Origin: Ewingella sp963519305 | Lineage (GTDB): Bacteria > Pseudomonadota > Gammaproteobacteria > Enterobacterales > Enterobacteriaceae | Length of the DNA stretch: 64,000 nucleotides | Direction: 5' to 3' | NCBI GenBank assembly: GCA_963519305.1 | Contig: CAUQMS010000006.1 | Coordinates: 62,001-126,000, forward strand | Shown here: in pieces, positions 25,654 through 34,786 of the stretch | How positions within the stretch are numbered: the first letter of the stretch is position 1 | Layout of the letters: every line of letters starts with the position of its first letter | Made by a program: the position numbers and the translations under genes | The notes under the pieces: model-generated | What the model was told of the DNA's origin: nothing | What the model saw: the letters and a program-made list of their open reading frames with translations, nothing else | The model's database searches: none

Positions 25654-27101
25654 GCCTCTCCGCCGCTGCCACGTCCCGGCCAAAACTCGCCATGTCGCTG
25701 ACCCTGCGCGCAACGCTGCTTTTTGCGCTGATCGCCGCTCTGGTGGTCAGCGCCGTCGGTTTCTATCTCTACTATTCGATGGAAAAAGAACTTATCCGCC
25801 GTGCCGATTATCAGGTGACCGGACGGGTGCAATATTTCCGTCATCTGCTGAGTAATGATTTCCCGCTGTCACAGCTGAGCCGCAGCCCTGAGCTGTTTGA
25901 AAATATGCTTGGCAACGAGCGGGATATCCTGCAATTCCGGCTGGAAAACCAGCCGCCGATCATCAACGTCAACCCGTCGCGCCTGCCTTTGCCGGACGTT
26001 AAACCGGTCGCCGATGGCCGTGAATTAACGCTTGATACCGTGCACCACCTTTCAGCCCCCGACGGCACGCCGGTGCGCTTTACCTCCGCCGCGGTGCGTA
26101 TGCAGGATGGCCGCACGGTGGACATTGCTGCCGCGCATTTCATGACCGGTGAAGCGCAGATGCTGGTGGCGTTCCGCCTGGAGATCATCGGCGCGGTGGT
26201 TTTCGCCTACATTCTGATTGCCGTACTGGGCTTTGGCGTGATCCGCCGCGGACTGCGGCCGCTGCGTAAAATGGCACAGGAAGCGGCGCAAATTCACCCG
26301 ACCAGCCTCTCAACGCGCCTGAGTTCTGAAGATGCGCCGCAGGAGTTGCAGCAGCTTATCCACTCTTTCAACGCCATGCTCGACCGTCTGGCCGAAGGCT
26401 ATGAGCGTCTGACCCAATTTTCCGCCGATCTGGCCCATGAGATCCGCACGCCGGTGGGCGCGCTGATGGGCCATTGTCAGGTGGCGCTCTATCAGCCGCG
26501 CAGCACCGAAGAGTACGAAACGCTGCTGGCAAATAATATGGAGGAGCTGGAGCGGATTTCGCGCATGGTGGAAAACATTCTGTTTCTGGCCCGCGCGTCC
26601 CATGCCCGTTCGGTGCTCAATATCACTCCGCTGGCGCTGGCTTCAGAAACCACCCGCGTGGCTGATTATTTTGAAGGGCTGGCTGAAGAGCGCGGTATGC
26701 AGTTGGTGTGTAAAGGTGAGGGCACGTTGTACGCCGATGCCATTTTATTCCAGCGGGCGCTGAGCAATCTGGTGGCAAATGCCATTCGATATGGCGATGA
26801 AAATACGCAGATTTGCGTGCAGGTGGAGCAGGGCGGGCAGGCTACGCGGGTTCATGTGAACAGCACCGGTGCGCCGATCCCCGACGGCAAGCGCGAAAAA
26901 CTGTTCGACCGCTTCTACCGCGCGGATGCCTCGCGCAGCGAAGGCGGCAGCTCTAACGGATTAGGGCTCTCTATCGTGCAGGCCATCATGGCGCTGCATC
27001 AGGGCAGCGTGACGGTGCAGAGTCTTGCACAGGGGCAAACCCGCTTTACGTTGCACTTCCCCGCGATACATGAAGAGAAGATCCTCAGGGTTTCTCAATA
27101 A
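25650..27101 (+). CDS. Heavy-metal-type sensor histidine kinase
   Basis: 483 residues. Membrane helices near residues 15-40 (LFALIAALVVSAVGFYLYYS) and 176-198 (IIGAVVFAYILIAVLGFGVI) flank a periplasmic sensor of about 135 residues. HAMP follows, then the H box FSADLAHEIRTPVGAL and the ATPase N box NLVANAIRYG and G box GLGLSIVQAIMALH. It forms a pair with the preceding response regulator (overlap ATGA). The sensor has few His or Met clusters, which argues mildly against a copper-dedicated CusS. No terminator is obvious after it. Confidence 0.9.
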   Translation: MSLSAAATSRPKLAMSLTLRATLLFALIAALVVSAVGFYLYYSMEKELIRRADYQVTGRVQYFRHLLSNDFPLSQLSRSPELFENMLGNERDILQFRLENQPPIINVNPSRLPLPDVKPVADGRELTLDTVHHLSAPDGTPVRFTSAAVRMQDGRTVDIAAAHFMTGEAQMLVAFRLEIIGAVVFAYILIAVLGFGVIRRGLRPLRKMAQEAAQIHPTSLSTRLSSEDAPQELQQLIHSFNAMLDRLAEGYERLTQFSADLAHEIRTPVGALMGHCQVALYQPRSTEEYETLLANNMEELERISRMVENILFLARASHARSVLNITPLALASETTRVADYFEGLAEERGMQLVCKGEGTLYADAILFQRALSNLVANAIRYGDENTQICVQVEQGGQATRVHVNSTGAPIPDGKREKLFDRFYRADASRSEGGSSNGLGLSIVQAIMALHQGSVTVQSLAQGQTRFTLHFPAIHEEKILRVSQ

Positions 27102-27338
27102 TTTCTAAATGAACTTCAAAAAAATGTAAGAAAGTCACGTTTTTAGGTTCTTGAAATATAAATGTTTCGTCAGTCCCGTTACATTATTACATTGACTGAA
27201 ATGATTGAAACTGAAACAAACGCACCGGTTGCTGGTCAGACTAAGTTATCGACGTGTATTCTGGCGCCAGTTTTTGACACTTCGACACGCGCGCGCAGTA
27301 CAACGCACACTGACTTTTAAAAAGAGCTTCATTCACTG

Positions 27339-29003
27339 ATGCAAAAATTACGCTTACTTTCGCAACAGAAAATTTCTTTATTTATTGCGCTTTACCTGGG
27401 GATCCTGCTTAACCTTCCGATTTTCTTCCGTCGTTTTGGCCAGTTGCATTATGACAACCTGTTGTCCATTACGGTAGAAATGCTCGCATCGTTCGCTCTG
27501 GTCTACTTCCTGACATTACTGATCTCCTTCACCGGGAAAACCGTTTTCCGCCTGCTGCTCAGTCTGATTGTCATTTCGTCAGCCGCGGCCAGCTACTACA
27601 TGATCCTGTTCAACGTGGATATCGGTTACGGCATTCTGGCGGCTGCGCTGGCGTCGGACTCTATCGATCTGTCTAAAGAGTCCATCGGTACGCATTTTGT
27701 GGGCTGGACACTGCTGTTCAGCCTGCTGCCGCTGTTGCTGCTGTGGGGCAGTAAAATGCCCGGCGCGGCGCTGAAAGAGAGCACTCCGAAAGGCTTGCTG
27801 AAAAAAGTCGTGCTGCTGGTGGCTGCCGGACTGGTGTGCTATGTGCCGCTGCAACTGATGGGCAAAGTGCAGGACAAACACGATCTGGTGAATAACCGCA
27901 TGATGGCCAGCTACGGCGGCGTGGTAGCGGGAACTTATTCGCCTTCCAACTGGCTCTCCGCGCTCGGGCTGTTTGCCTACAGCTCTTACAGCAAAGCGGA
28001 AGACACCAAAAACCTGTTCGATCCGGCCAAACATTTCACCTATACCCCGCCGAAAGATGTTAAAGATCTCTACGTGGTATTCGTGATTGGTGAGAGCGCG
28101 CGCCGCGACCACATGGGCATTTACGGTTATGACCGCGACAACACGCCGTACCTGAGCAAAGAGAAAAACCTGGCTGCCCTGCAGGGCTACTCCTGCGACA
28201 CTGCCACTAAACTTTCACTGCGCTGTATGTTCGTGCGTGAAGGCGGGGCGTCTGAAGCGCCGCAGCGCACGCTCAAAGAAGCCAACGTCTTCTCCGTGCT
28301 GAAAAGTAACGGCTGGAGTTCAGAGCTTTACTCCATGCAGAGCGAAGCCTGGTTCTACAACAAAACCCGCGCCGATGACTACTCCCTGCGCGAGAACATC
28401 GCCTCAGAGAAGCGTAATGCCGGCAAACCGGTAGATGACATGCTGCTGGTGGATGAGATGAAAGATTCGATGGCCAATCACCCCGATGGCAAACACCTGA
28501 TCATTTTGCACACCAAAGGCTCGCACTATCTCTACTCTGACCGCTACCCGCGTTCATTCGCCAGATATCAGCCGGAGTGCATGGGCATTGATGATTCCTG
28601 TTCGACTCAGGAGATGGTCAACGCCTACGATAACTCGCTGCTTTATACTGATTACTTCCTTGAGCAGGTGTTTAACCAGCTGCGCGATAAGAACGCCATC
28701 GTGTTTTATGCCTCGGATCACGGCGAGTCAATTTCCAAAAGTATGCACTTCCATGGCACGCCGCGTGACCATGCGCCGCCGGAACAGCGCGCGGTGCCGA
28801 TCATGGTCTGGGCGTCAGACAAATTCCTGTCGGACGACCAGAATCGCGCCGGTTTCCAGCAGTTGCAAAAACTGGCCGCCGGTAAAAAACCGGTGTTCCA
28901 CGAAAAGCTGTTTGACTCGATTCTGGGCTGTATCGGCTACACCTCGCCAAACGGCGGGATCGTCGAGCAGCGCAACTGGTGCCATGTGCCTGCCAGCCAG
29001 TAA
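27339..29003 (+). CDS. eptB: EptB, Kdo phosphoethanolamine transferase of LPS
   Basis: 554 residues. Five N-terminal membrane helices (for example FIALYLGILLNLPIFFRRFG) are followed by a periplasmic alkaline-phosphatase-fold domain. The catalytic set is visible: VIGESARRDHMG, the nucleophile threonine in YSCDTATKLSLRCMF, HTKGSHYLY and YASDHGESI. The sequence follows E. coli EptB, which adds phosphoethanolamine to the outer Kdo, more closely than EptA. The GYTSPNGGI..NWCH C-terminus is also EptB-like. It lies 237 bases after the kinase gene; co-regulation is possible but unproven. Confidence 0.9.
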   Translation: MQKLRLLSQQKISLFIALYLGILLNLPIFFRRFGQLHYDNLLSITVEMLASFALVYFLTLLISFTGKTVFRLLLSLIVISSAAASYYMILFNVDIGYGILAAALASDSIDLSKESIGTHFVGWTLLFSLLPLLLLWGSKMPGAALKESTPKGLLKKVVLLVAAGLVCYVPLQLMGKVQDKHDLVNNRMMASYGGVVAGTYSPSNWLSALGLFAYSSYSKAEDTKNLFDPAKHFTYTPPKDVKDLYVVFVIGESARRDHMGIYGYDRDNTPYLSKEKNLAALQGYSCDTATKLSLRCMFVREGGASEAPQRTLKEANVFSVLKSNGWSSELYSMQSEAWFYNKTRADDYSLRENIASEKRNAGKPVDDMLLVDEMKDSMANHPDGKHLIILHTKGSHYLYSDRYPRSFARYQPECMGIDDSCSTQEMVNAYDNSLLYTDYFLEQVFNQLRDKNAIVFYASDHGESISKSMHFHGTPRDHAPPEQRAVPIMVWASDKFLSDDQNRAGFQQLQKLAAGKKPVFHEKLFDSILGCIGYTSPNGGIVEQRNWCHVPASQ

Positions 29004-29027
29004 TTTCACGCCGTAAACAAAAAGCGA

Positions 29028-29070
29028 CGCCGCCGTTTCTTCTCAAATAGATGAAACGGCGGCGTTTTTT
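29028..29070. terminator. Bidirectional terminator between eptB and scrK
   Basis: CGCCGCCGTTTC (29028-29039) pairs with GAAACGGCGGCG (29053-29064) and is followed by TTTTTT. It lies 25 bases after the eptB stop and just beyond the converging scrK stop. Confidence 0.92.
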
Positions 29071-29082
29071 ATGAACGTTATG

Positions 29083-30030
29083 TCAGGGGCAGCCCTGACG
29101 GGTAAACGCAGTCAGCGCTGCGGCATCAGGTAAGGCGGTCATGGCACCTTTTGCCGTGGTCGCCAGTGCACCGCAGCTTATGGCCTGACGGATAATGGCC
29201 TGCCACTGCTCCTCTGAATACCCTGCTTCCCCTTGTGCCGCCAGCCCTGCCAGCAAACCGGCCACAAACGCATCGCCTGCGCCGGTGGTATCCACCGCTT
29301 TCACCGTCGGGGCCGGATAGTGCAGCAACGAGGCATCTTTTTGCTGATATACCAGCACGCCCCCTTTGCCCTGCGTCACCAGCAGCAACGATGGGTTGTA
29401 GTGCTGACACAGGCGGATAATTCCTTCTGAAATCAGCGTCTCACCGGTCAGATACACCAGCTCATCCTCAGAAACTTTCACAATATCAGCCAGCGACAGT
29501 GCCTGATGCAGACATTCGCGCAGCTGCGTGTCGTCCGGCCACACATCATGGCGGATATTCGGATCAAAACTCACTTTGCCGCCTGCGCTTTTCATCTGAG
29601 CCATCGCCAGAAAAGCCGAAGCGCGTGACGGTTCGGCAGAGAGCGAAATCGAGCAAAGGTGAAGAAACTGGCCAGCGCTGAAAGCCGGAATATCGGCCGG
29701 TTGCAGGAACAGATCGGCACTCGGGCGCACCATAAACGTGAAAGAGCGTTCGCCGCTGGCATCGTTTTCCACCACTACCGTCGACGTGCGGTGAAAAGGA
29801 TCGCGGTGCATAAAGTCGGTATTTACCGCTTCATCGTGCAGCGTCTGGCATAAAAAACGCCCGAAAGGATCCTCTCCCACGCGGCCAATAAATGCGCTGT
29901 CGCCACCCAAGCGGCTGATGCCCACCGCCACGTTGGCAGGTGCGCCGCCCGGACATTTCAGCAACTGGTTATCCCCTGCGGGGATCAGATCCACGACGGC
30001 ATCCCCCATGACCCAAACCCGATTTCTCAT
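29083..30030 (-). CDS. scrK: ScrK, fructokinase
   Basis: 315 residues from the ATG at 30030; TTG and ATG codons two and one positions upstream share the AGGGA site, but this start has the best spacing. PfkB-family motifs: LKCPGGAPANVAVGISRLGG near the N-terminus and VDTTGAGDAFVAGLLAGLA with the catalytic Asp near residue 255. The sequence follows Klebsiella ScrK closely (FTFMVRPSADLFLQPAD, FDPNIRHDVW). It phosphorylates the fructose released by ScrB. Unlike the usual scrKYABR order, this gene is inverted and divergent from scrY. Confidence 0.93.
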   Translation of the reverse strand: MRNRVWVMGDAVVDLIPAGDNQLLKCPGGAPANVAVGISRLGGDSAFIGRVGEDPFGRFLCQTLHDEAVNTDFMHRDPFHRTSTVVVENDASGERSFTFMVRPSADLFLQPADIPAFSAGQFLHLCSISLSAEPSRASAFLAMAQMKSAGGKVSFDPNIRHDVWPDDTQLRECLHQALSLADIVKVSEDELVYLTGETLISEGIIRLCQHYNPSLLLVTQGKGGVLVYQQKDASLLHYPAPTVKAVDTTGAGDAFVAGLLAGLAAQGEAGYSEEQWQAIIRQAISCGALATTAKGAMTALPDAAALTAFTRQGCP

Positions 30031-30070
30031 CATCAATCCCTGTGTTAATTTTCCGTCGGATAAAATAGAA

Positions 30071-30085
30071 GAACCGGTTTAGCAT
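30071..30085. promoter_or_regulatory. Putative ScrR operator 1 (scrK side)
   Basis: GAACCGGTTTAGCAT, with the palindromic core AACCGGTT. The half AACCNGTTTAGCA recurs at 30205, so the divergent scrK-scrY gap holds two copies, as expected for a LacI-family repressor. Confidence 0.6.
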
Positions 30086-30122
30086 GGCAAGCGTATTTGA
30101 TGAAAGGTGAAGAAACGCTATT

Positions 30123-30138
30123 TGCCAGAAGGATCACA
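30123..30138. promoter_or_regulatory. Weak CRP-like site upstream of scrY
   Basis: TGCCA, six bases, TCACA: one good half site and one poor one, between the two putative ScrR operators. Catabolite control of scr genes is usual; the match here is modest. Confidence 0.3.
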
Positions 30139-30203
30139 TTTACAGAACAAAACGGGTAAATATCGTTGCCTGATGGAGCCTTGAGTGATTATGGTGTTCA
30201 GGA

Positions 30204-30218
30204 AAACCAGTTTAGCAA
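30204..30218. promoter_or_regulatory. Putative ScrR operator 2 (scrY side)
   Basis: AAACCAGTTTAGCAA, near-palindromic around CCAG/GTTT and sharing AACCNGTTTAGCA with the site at 30071. It lies about 60 bases before the scrY start, where a repressor would cover the promoter. Confidence 0.55.
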
Positions 30219-30274
30219 TTTAGCAAGCTGGTATTTTCACATAATAACGACATCGCTTCTGGGATATAAAAATA

Positions 30275-31855
30275 ATGATGAAACCACGCTATCTGTCTGT
30301 TGCTATTGGACTTATTCTTTCAGGGGCCGCTCAGGGTACAGAACCATCTGCCAGCGCCATCGAAGCACGTTTCGATGCACTGGAAAAGCGTCTGCAACTG
30401 GCTGAAAGCCGCGCGGCCAAAGCAGAGGCCCGCGCCACGGATGCGGAACGGCAGGTGAAAAGGCTGGAAACACGCACCGCCAGCAACGAGCAGAAAACCC
30501 TCGAAGTGGCGAAACATGCCGAGAGCACAGAAAAACAGACCGCTGACATAGCTAAACGCACCGAAGTGTTAGCTAACCATAGCCAAATCAAAGAGAGTGA
30601 CGGCAGCGGTTTTGAGTTCCACGGCTATGCCCGTTCAGGCATCATCATGAATGACTCCGGTACCTCAACCGAAAGCGGGCCTTACGTCACGCCAGCCGGT
30701 CAAACCGGCGGCGCGGTAGGGCGTCTGGGTAACGAAAATAACACCTACGTTGAGCTGAATCTGGAGCATAAACAGCAACTGGCCAGCGGGGCCACCACCC
30801 GTTACAAAGTGATGCTGGCTGATGGTCAGCGCAGCTATAACGATTGGACCGGTGAAACCAGCGACCTCAACGTGCGTCAGGCCTTTGTGGAACTTGGATC
30901 GCTGCCGACCTTTAGCGGGGCAGTCAAAGATTCCACGCTGTGGGCCGGTAAGCGTTTCGACCGCGACAACTTTGATATTCACTGGCTGGATTCCGACGTA
31001 ATTTTCCTTGCCGGGACCGGCGGCGGTATTTATGACGTGAAGTGGAGTGAGAACCTGAAAAGTAATTTCTCGCTCTACGGGCGTAACTTTGACGATCTCG
31101 ATGACGGCAATAATCACGACGACACGCGCATTGAAAACTACATCTTCACCGCCAACAACTATGCGGGTCCATTCCAGTGGATGGTCAGCGGTTTACGCGC
31201 CAGGAATAATCAGGATCGCGAAAACAGCGGGAGTTACGTCAACAGCCATGCTGCCGATACCGGCTTCCACTCCATGCTGGCGTACCACGGCGACAGCTTC
31301 TACGGCCTGCGCGACGGTACCTCTAAAACCGCACTGTTATACGGCCACGGTTTAGGGGCTGAAGTGAAGGCGCTGGGGGCCGACGGCCATCTGACCGACG
31401 ACGCCAGTACTTTACGTCTGGCGACTTATGGCATCACGCCGCTGAGTAAAAACTGGAACATTGCTCCGGCCATTCTGGCCCAGCAGAGCAAAGACCGTTA
31501 TGTCTCAGGCGATGACTATAAATGGCTGACTTTCAACACCCGTCTGATTCAGGAGATCACCGAAAACTTCGCGCTGGCCTACGAGGGCAGCTACCAATAT
31601 ATGGATCTCGACCCTCAGGGCTATAAAGACAACAACAAAGTGAAAGGCGGTTTTTATAAGCTGACGTTCGCCCCGACGTTCAAAGTGGGGGATATCAGCG
31701 ATATTCTCAGCCGTCCTGAAATACGCCTCTTCGCCAGTTACATGGACTGGAGCAAAGAGCTGGATAATTACTCCTCCAGCGACGCTTTCGGTACGGATGG
31801 TTTTACCTCCGGCGGGCAGTGGAACTTCGGTATCCAGATGGAAACCTGGTTCTGA
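30275..31855 (+). CDS. scrY: ScrY, sucrose-specific outer-membrane porin
   Basis: 526 residues. A signal peptide to about residue 22 is followed by a predicted coiled coil (about 28-105, repeated ALEKRLQLAESRAAKAEARA-type heptads), the hallmark that distinguishes ScrY from LamB. The LamB-like barrel then begins at FEFHGYARSGIIMND and ends in METWF. The porin admits sucrose across the outer membrane for ScrA. The start is one of two adjacent ATG codons (30275, 30278). It heads the rightward operon scrY-scrA-scrB, with scrR behind. Confidence 0.95.
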   Translation: MMKPRYLSVAIGLILSGAAQGTEPSASAIEARFDALEKRLQLAESRAAKAEARATDAERQVKRLETRTASNEQKTLEVAKHAESTEKQTADIAKRTEVLANHSQIKESDGSGFEFHGYARSGIIMNDSGTSTESGPYVTPAGQTGGAVGRLGNENNTYVELNLEHKQQLASGATTRYKVMLADGQRSYNDWTGETSDLNVRQAFVELGSLPTFSGAVKDSTLWAGKRFDRDNFDIHWLDSDVIFLAGTGGGIYDVKWSENLKSNFSLYGRNFDDLDDGNNHDDTRIENYIFTANNYAGPFQWMVSGLRARNNQDRENSGSYVNSHAADTGFHSMLAYHGDSFYGLRDGTSKTALLYGHGLGAEVKALGADGHLTDDASTLRLATYGITPLSKNWNIAPAILAQQSKDRYVSGDDYKWLTFNTRLIQEITENFALAYEGSYQYMDLDPQGYKDNNKVKGGFYKLTFAPTFKVGDISDILSRPEIRLFASYMDWSKELDNYSSSDAFGTDGFTSGGQWNFGIQMETWF

Positions 31856-31931
31856 CCCGGCAGGATTTTGCGTCACCAGGACGCGCCTGAATTAATCAGG
31901 CGCTGTCGTTCAGGGTAATAAAAGGAATGCT

Positions 31932-33302
31932 ATGAATATCAACGCAATTGCCAGTGAACTGCTGCCGTTATTGGGCGGAAAAGAGAATATTGCCAGCGCC
32001 GCGCACTGCGCCACGCGTCTGCGTCTGGTGCTGGTCGATGACAGCGTGATCGACAAAAGTGCCATTGAGAAAGTAGAAGGCGTAAAAGGCTGCTTCAGCA
32101 ATGCCGGGCAGATTCAGATTATCTTCGGCACCGGGCTGGTAAACAAAGTCCATGCCGAATTCATAAAAGTGGCGGGCATCAGCGAATCGAGCAAATCTGA
32201 AGCGGCCAATATTGCGGCGCAAAAGCTGAACCCGTTCCAGCGTCTGGCGCGCATGTTGTCGAATATCTTCGTGCCGATCATTCCGGCCATTGTGGCGTCC
32301 GGTTTACTGATGGGCCTGCTGGGGATGGTCAAAACCTACGGCTGGGCTAATGCGGACAGCGCGATTTTTATCATGCTCGACATGTTCAGTTCGGCGGCGT
32401 TTATCATTTTGCCGATCCTGATTGGCTTCACGGCGGCCCGCGAATTTGGCGGTAACCCGTATCTGGGCGCTACGCTCGGCGGCATCCTCACCCATCCCGC
32501 GCTGACCAACGCTTGGGGCGTGGCGGGCGGATTCCACACCATGAACTTCTTCGGTCTGGATATCGCCATGATTGGCTATCAGGGCACGGTGTTCCCGGTG
32601 CTGCTGGCGGTGTGGTTTATGAGTTTCATTGAGCAGCGCCTGCGAAAAATTATCCCCGATGCGCTGGACTTGATCCTCACGCCGTTCTTCACCGTGGTGA
32701 TTTCCGGTTTTATCGCGCTGCTGATCATTGGGCCAGCGGGGCGCGCGCTGGGTGATGGCATCTCCTTTGTGCTCAGTACCTTGATCACTCACGCGGGATG
32801 GGTGGCGGGCCTGCTGTTTGGTGGATTGTATTCGGTGATTGTGATCACCGGTGTTCACCACAGTTTTCATGCGATTGAAGCCGGGCTGCTGGGGAATCCA
32901 AATATCGGTGTTAATTTCCTGTTGCCGATCTGGTCGATGGCTAACGTGGCGCAGGGCGGTGCCTGTCTGGCGGTATACTTCAAAACCCGCGACGCCAAAA
33001 TTAAAGCGATTGCCGTACCGTCAGCTTTCTCTGCCATGTTGGGCATTACCGAGGCGGCGATCTTCGGGATTAACCTGCGCTTTATGAAACCTTTCCTGGC
33101 CGCACTGGCCGGTGGCGCACTCGGTGGCGCATGGGTGGTGGCGATGCACGTCAATATGACCGCCGTTGGGTTGACCGGTATTCCGGGGCTGGCGATTGTG
33201 CAGGCAAGTTCCATGCTCAGCTACCTGATTGGTCTGGCGATTGCCTTTGGCAGCGCATTCTTTATCTCACTGCTGCTGAAATACAAAACGGAGAGCGAAT
33301 AA
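31932..33302 (+). CDS. scrA: ScrA, sucrose PTS permease EIIBC
   Basis: 456 residues. The EIIB domain is first, with the phosphocysteine in SAAHCATRLRLVLVD (about residue 26). The EIIC domain has about ten membrane segments and the conserved GVHHSFHAIEAGLLG. There is no EIIA domain; in sucrose systems the glucose EIIA (Crr) supplies the phosphate. It takes up sucrose as sucrose 6-phosphate. AAAGGAATGCT precedes the ATG. The stop overlaps the scrB ATG by one base (TAATG). Confidence 0.95.
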   Translation: MNINAIASELLPLLGGKENIASAAHCATRLRLVLVDDSVIDKSAIEKVEGVKGCFSNAGQIQIIFGTGLVNKVHAEFIKVAGISESSKSEAANIAAQKLNPFQRLARMLSNIFVPIIPAIVASGLLMGLLGMVKTYGWANADSAIFIMLDMFSSAAFIILPILIGFTAAREFGGNPYLGATLGGILTHPALTNAWGVAGGFHTMNFFGLDIAMIGYQGTVFPVLLAVWFMSFIEQRLRKIIPDALDLILTPFFTVVISGFIALLIIGPAGRALGDGISFVLSTLITHAGWVAGLLFGGLYSVIVITGVHHSFHAIEAGLLGNPNIGVNFLLPIWSMANVAQGGACLAVYFKTRDAKIKAIAVPSAFSAMLGITEAAIFGINLRFMKPFLAALAGGALGGAWVVAMHVNMTAVGLTGIPGLAIVQASSMLSYLIGLAIAFGSAFFISLLLKYKTESE

Positions 33303-34756
33303 TGCCGGAAGCCTCTTTACTCAAACAGGCGCTGCGCAACCTGATGTCAGGACAGGCGCAGGCCAGCGCTGACCCGCACCGCCCGGCGTGGCATCTCGCG
33401 CCGCCGGTGGGTTTGCTCAATGACCCGAACGGATTTATTCAGCATAACGGCCGTTTTCATCTGTTCTATCAATGGAATCCGCTGGCCTGCGCGCACGGGG
33501 CAAAATTCTGGGGCCACTGGAGCTCGGCGGATTTAGTCCACTGGCGGCACGAACCGGTGGCGCTGGTGCCGTCCGAAGCGTATGAGTCCCACGGCTGCTA
33601 CTCGGGCTCAGCGGTGTCTGACAACGGCACGCTGACGCTGGTCTATACCGGCAACGTCAAATACCCCGACGGTACGCGCACGGCTTTCCAGTGTCTGGCG
33701 CGTGAAAAAGTGCGTGGAGGGTTTGATAGCGGAGAGTTTGATAGCGGAGAGTTTGATAGCGGAGAGTTTGATAAAAGCGGGCCGGTGCTGCCTCTGCCTG
33801 AAGGTTACACCGGACACGTCCGTGACCCGAAAGTCTGGCAGCATGACGGTCTGTGGTACATGGTGCTTGGCGCGCAGGATCTTAACGAGCAGGGCAAAGT
33901 TCTGCTGCTGCGCTCGGCGGAGTTAATCCGCTGGGCAATCGTGGGTGAAATGGCGGGCTCCGGTCTGAACGGGTTGGGGGAGTTTGGCTACATGTGGGAG
34001 TGCCCGGATCTGTTTGCGCTGGGTGGCACCGACGTGCTGATCTGCTGCCCGCAGGGACTGGCGGCGCAAGGTGAGCGGTATCTGAATACGTTTCAGGCCG
34101 GGTATTTTACCGGCCAGCTGGATTATCAAACTGGCGCTTTCCCGCACGGCGAGTTCACCGAACTGGATGCAGGTTTTGAATTCTACGCGCCACAGACCAT
34201 GCTCAGCGACGACGGACGGCGGCTGCTGTTTGGCTGGATGGGAATTCCTGATGGCGACGAATTGTATCAGCCGACGGTGCAGCAGGGCTGGATCCACACC
34301 ATGACCTGTCCGCGTGAACTGACGATGCGCGACGGTAAAATGGTTCAGCAACCGGCCCGCGAGCTACAGCAATTGCGCGGCGGCGAACAGAATTGGCAGG
34401 GCATAGCGGAAGACGCGCCGCACTGGGATATCTCACAGGCGGAGCTGCTGATTCAGACCGGTAAACCTTTCGGAGCGCATCTCGGCGGGGCGCTTACGCT
34501 GCAATGGGATGGTGAACGGCTCACGCTTTCGCGGTGTAATCTGCGCAGCGGGGAAAGGGAACATCGCTACTGGCGCGGCGAACTGCGGGAGTTACGCCTG
34601 CTGTGCGACCATTCCAGCGTGGAAATTTTTATCAATCAGGGAGAAGCGGTGATGTCGTCACGCTATTTCCCGGCTCAGCCCGCACATATTCGCTTCACGG
34701 GTCAGGAGAGCATTGCGCTGCGCTACTGGTCGTTGTCGGATTGCGTGATAGAATAA
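33302..34756 (+). CDS. scrB: ScrB, sucrose-6-phosphate hydrolase (GH32)
   Basis: 484 residues from the ATG at 33302, which overlaps the scrA stop; the frame is open further up but inside scrA. GH32 signatures: nucleophile in LLNDPNGF (about residue 41), GHVRDPKVW and the acid/base Glu in MWECPDLF. A C-terminal beta-sandwich ends with VEIFINQGE. The enzyme splits sucrose 6-phosphate to glucose 6-phosphate and fructose. An unusual insert of GEFDS repeats (residues about 141-158), encoded by a 15-base tandem repeat, lies between two blade strands. Confidence 0.95.
   Translation: MPEASLLKQALRNLMSGQAQASADPHRPAWHLAPPVGLLNDPNGFIQHNGRFHLFYQWNPLACAHGAKFWGHWSSADLVHWRHEPVALVPSEAYESHGCYSGSAVSDNGTLTLVYTGNVKYPDGTRTAFQCLAREKVRGGFDSGEFDSGEFDSGEFDKSGPVLPLPEGYTGHVRDPKVWQHDGLWYMVLGAQDLNEQGKVLLLRSAELIRWAIVGEMAGSGLNGLGEFGYMWECPDLFALGGTDVLICCPQGLAAQGERYLNTFQAGYFTGQLDYQTGAFPHGEFTELDAGFEFYAPQTMLSDDGRRLLFGWMGIPDGDELYQPTVQQGWIHTMTCPRELTMRDGKMVQQPARELQQLRGGEQNWQGIAEDAPHWDISQAELLIQTGKPFGAHLGGALTLQWDGERLTLSRCNLRSGEREHRYWRGELRELRLLCDHSSVEIFINQGEAVMSSRYFPAQPAHIRFTGQESIALRYWSLSDCVIE
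33721..33773 (+). repeat. In-frame 15-bp tandem repeat inside scrB
   Basis: GTTTGATAGCGGAGA occurs three times exactly (33721, 33736, 33751) plus eight bases of a fourth. It adds a FDSGE pentapeptide per copy without shifting the frame, so copy-number change alters the protein length only. Confidence 0.95.
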
Positions 34757-34786
34757 AACTCTTTCCGGACAATAGAATATGGCGCA

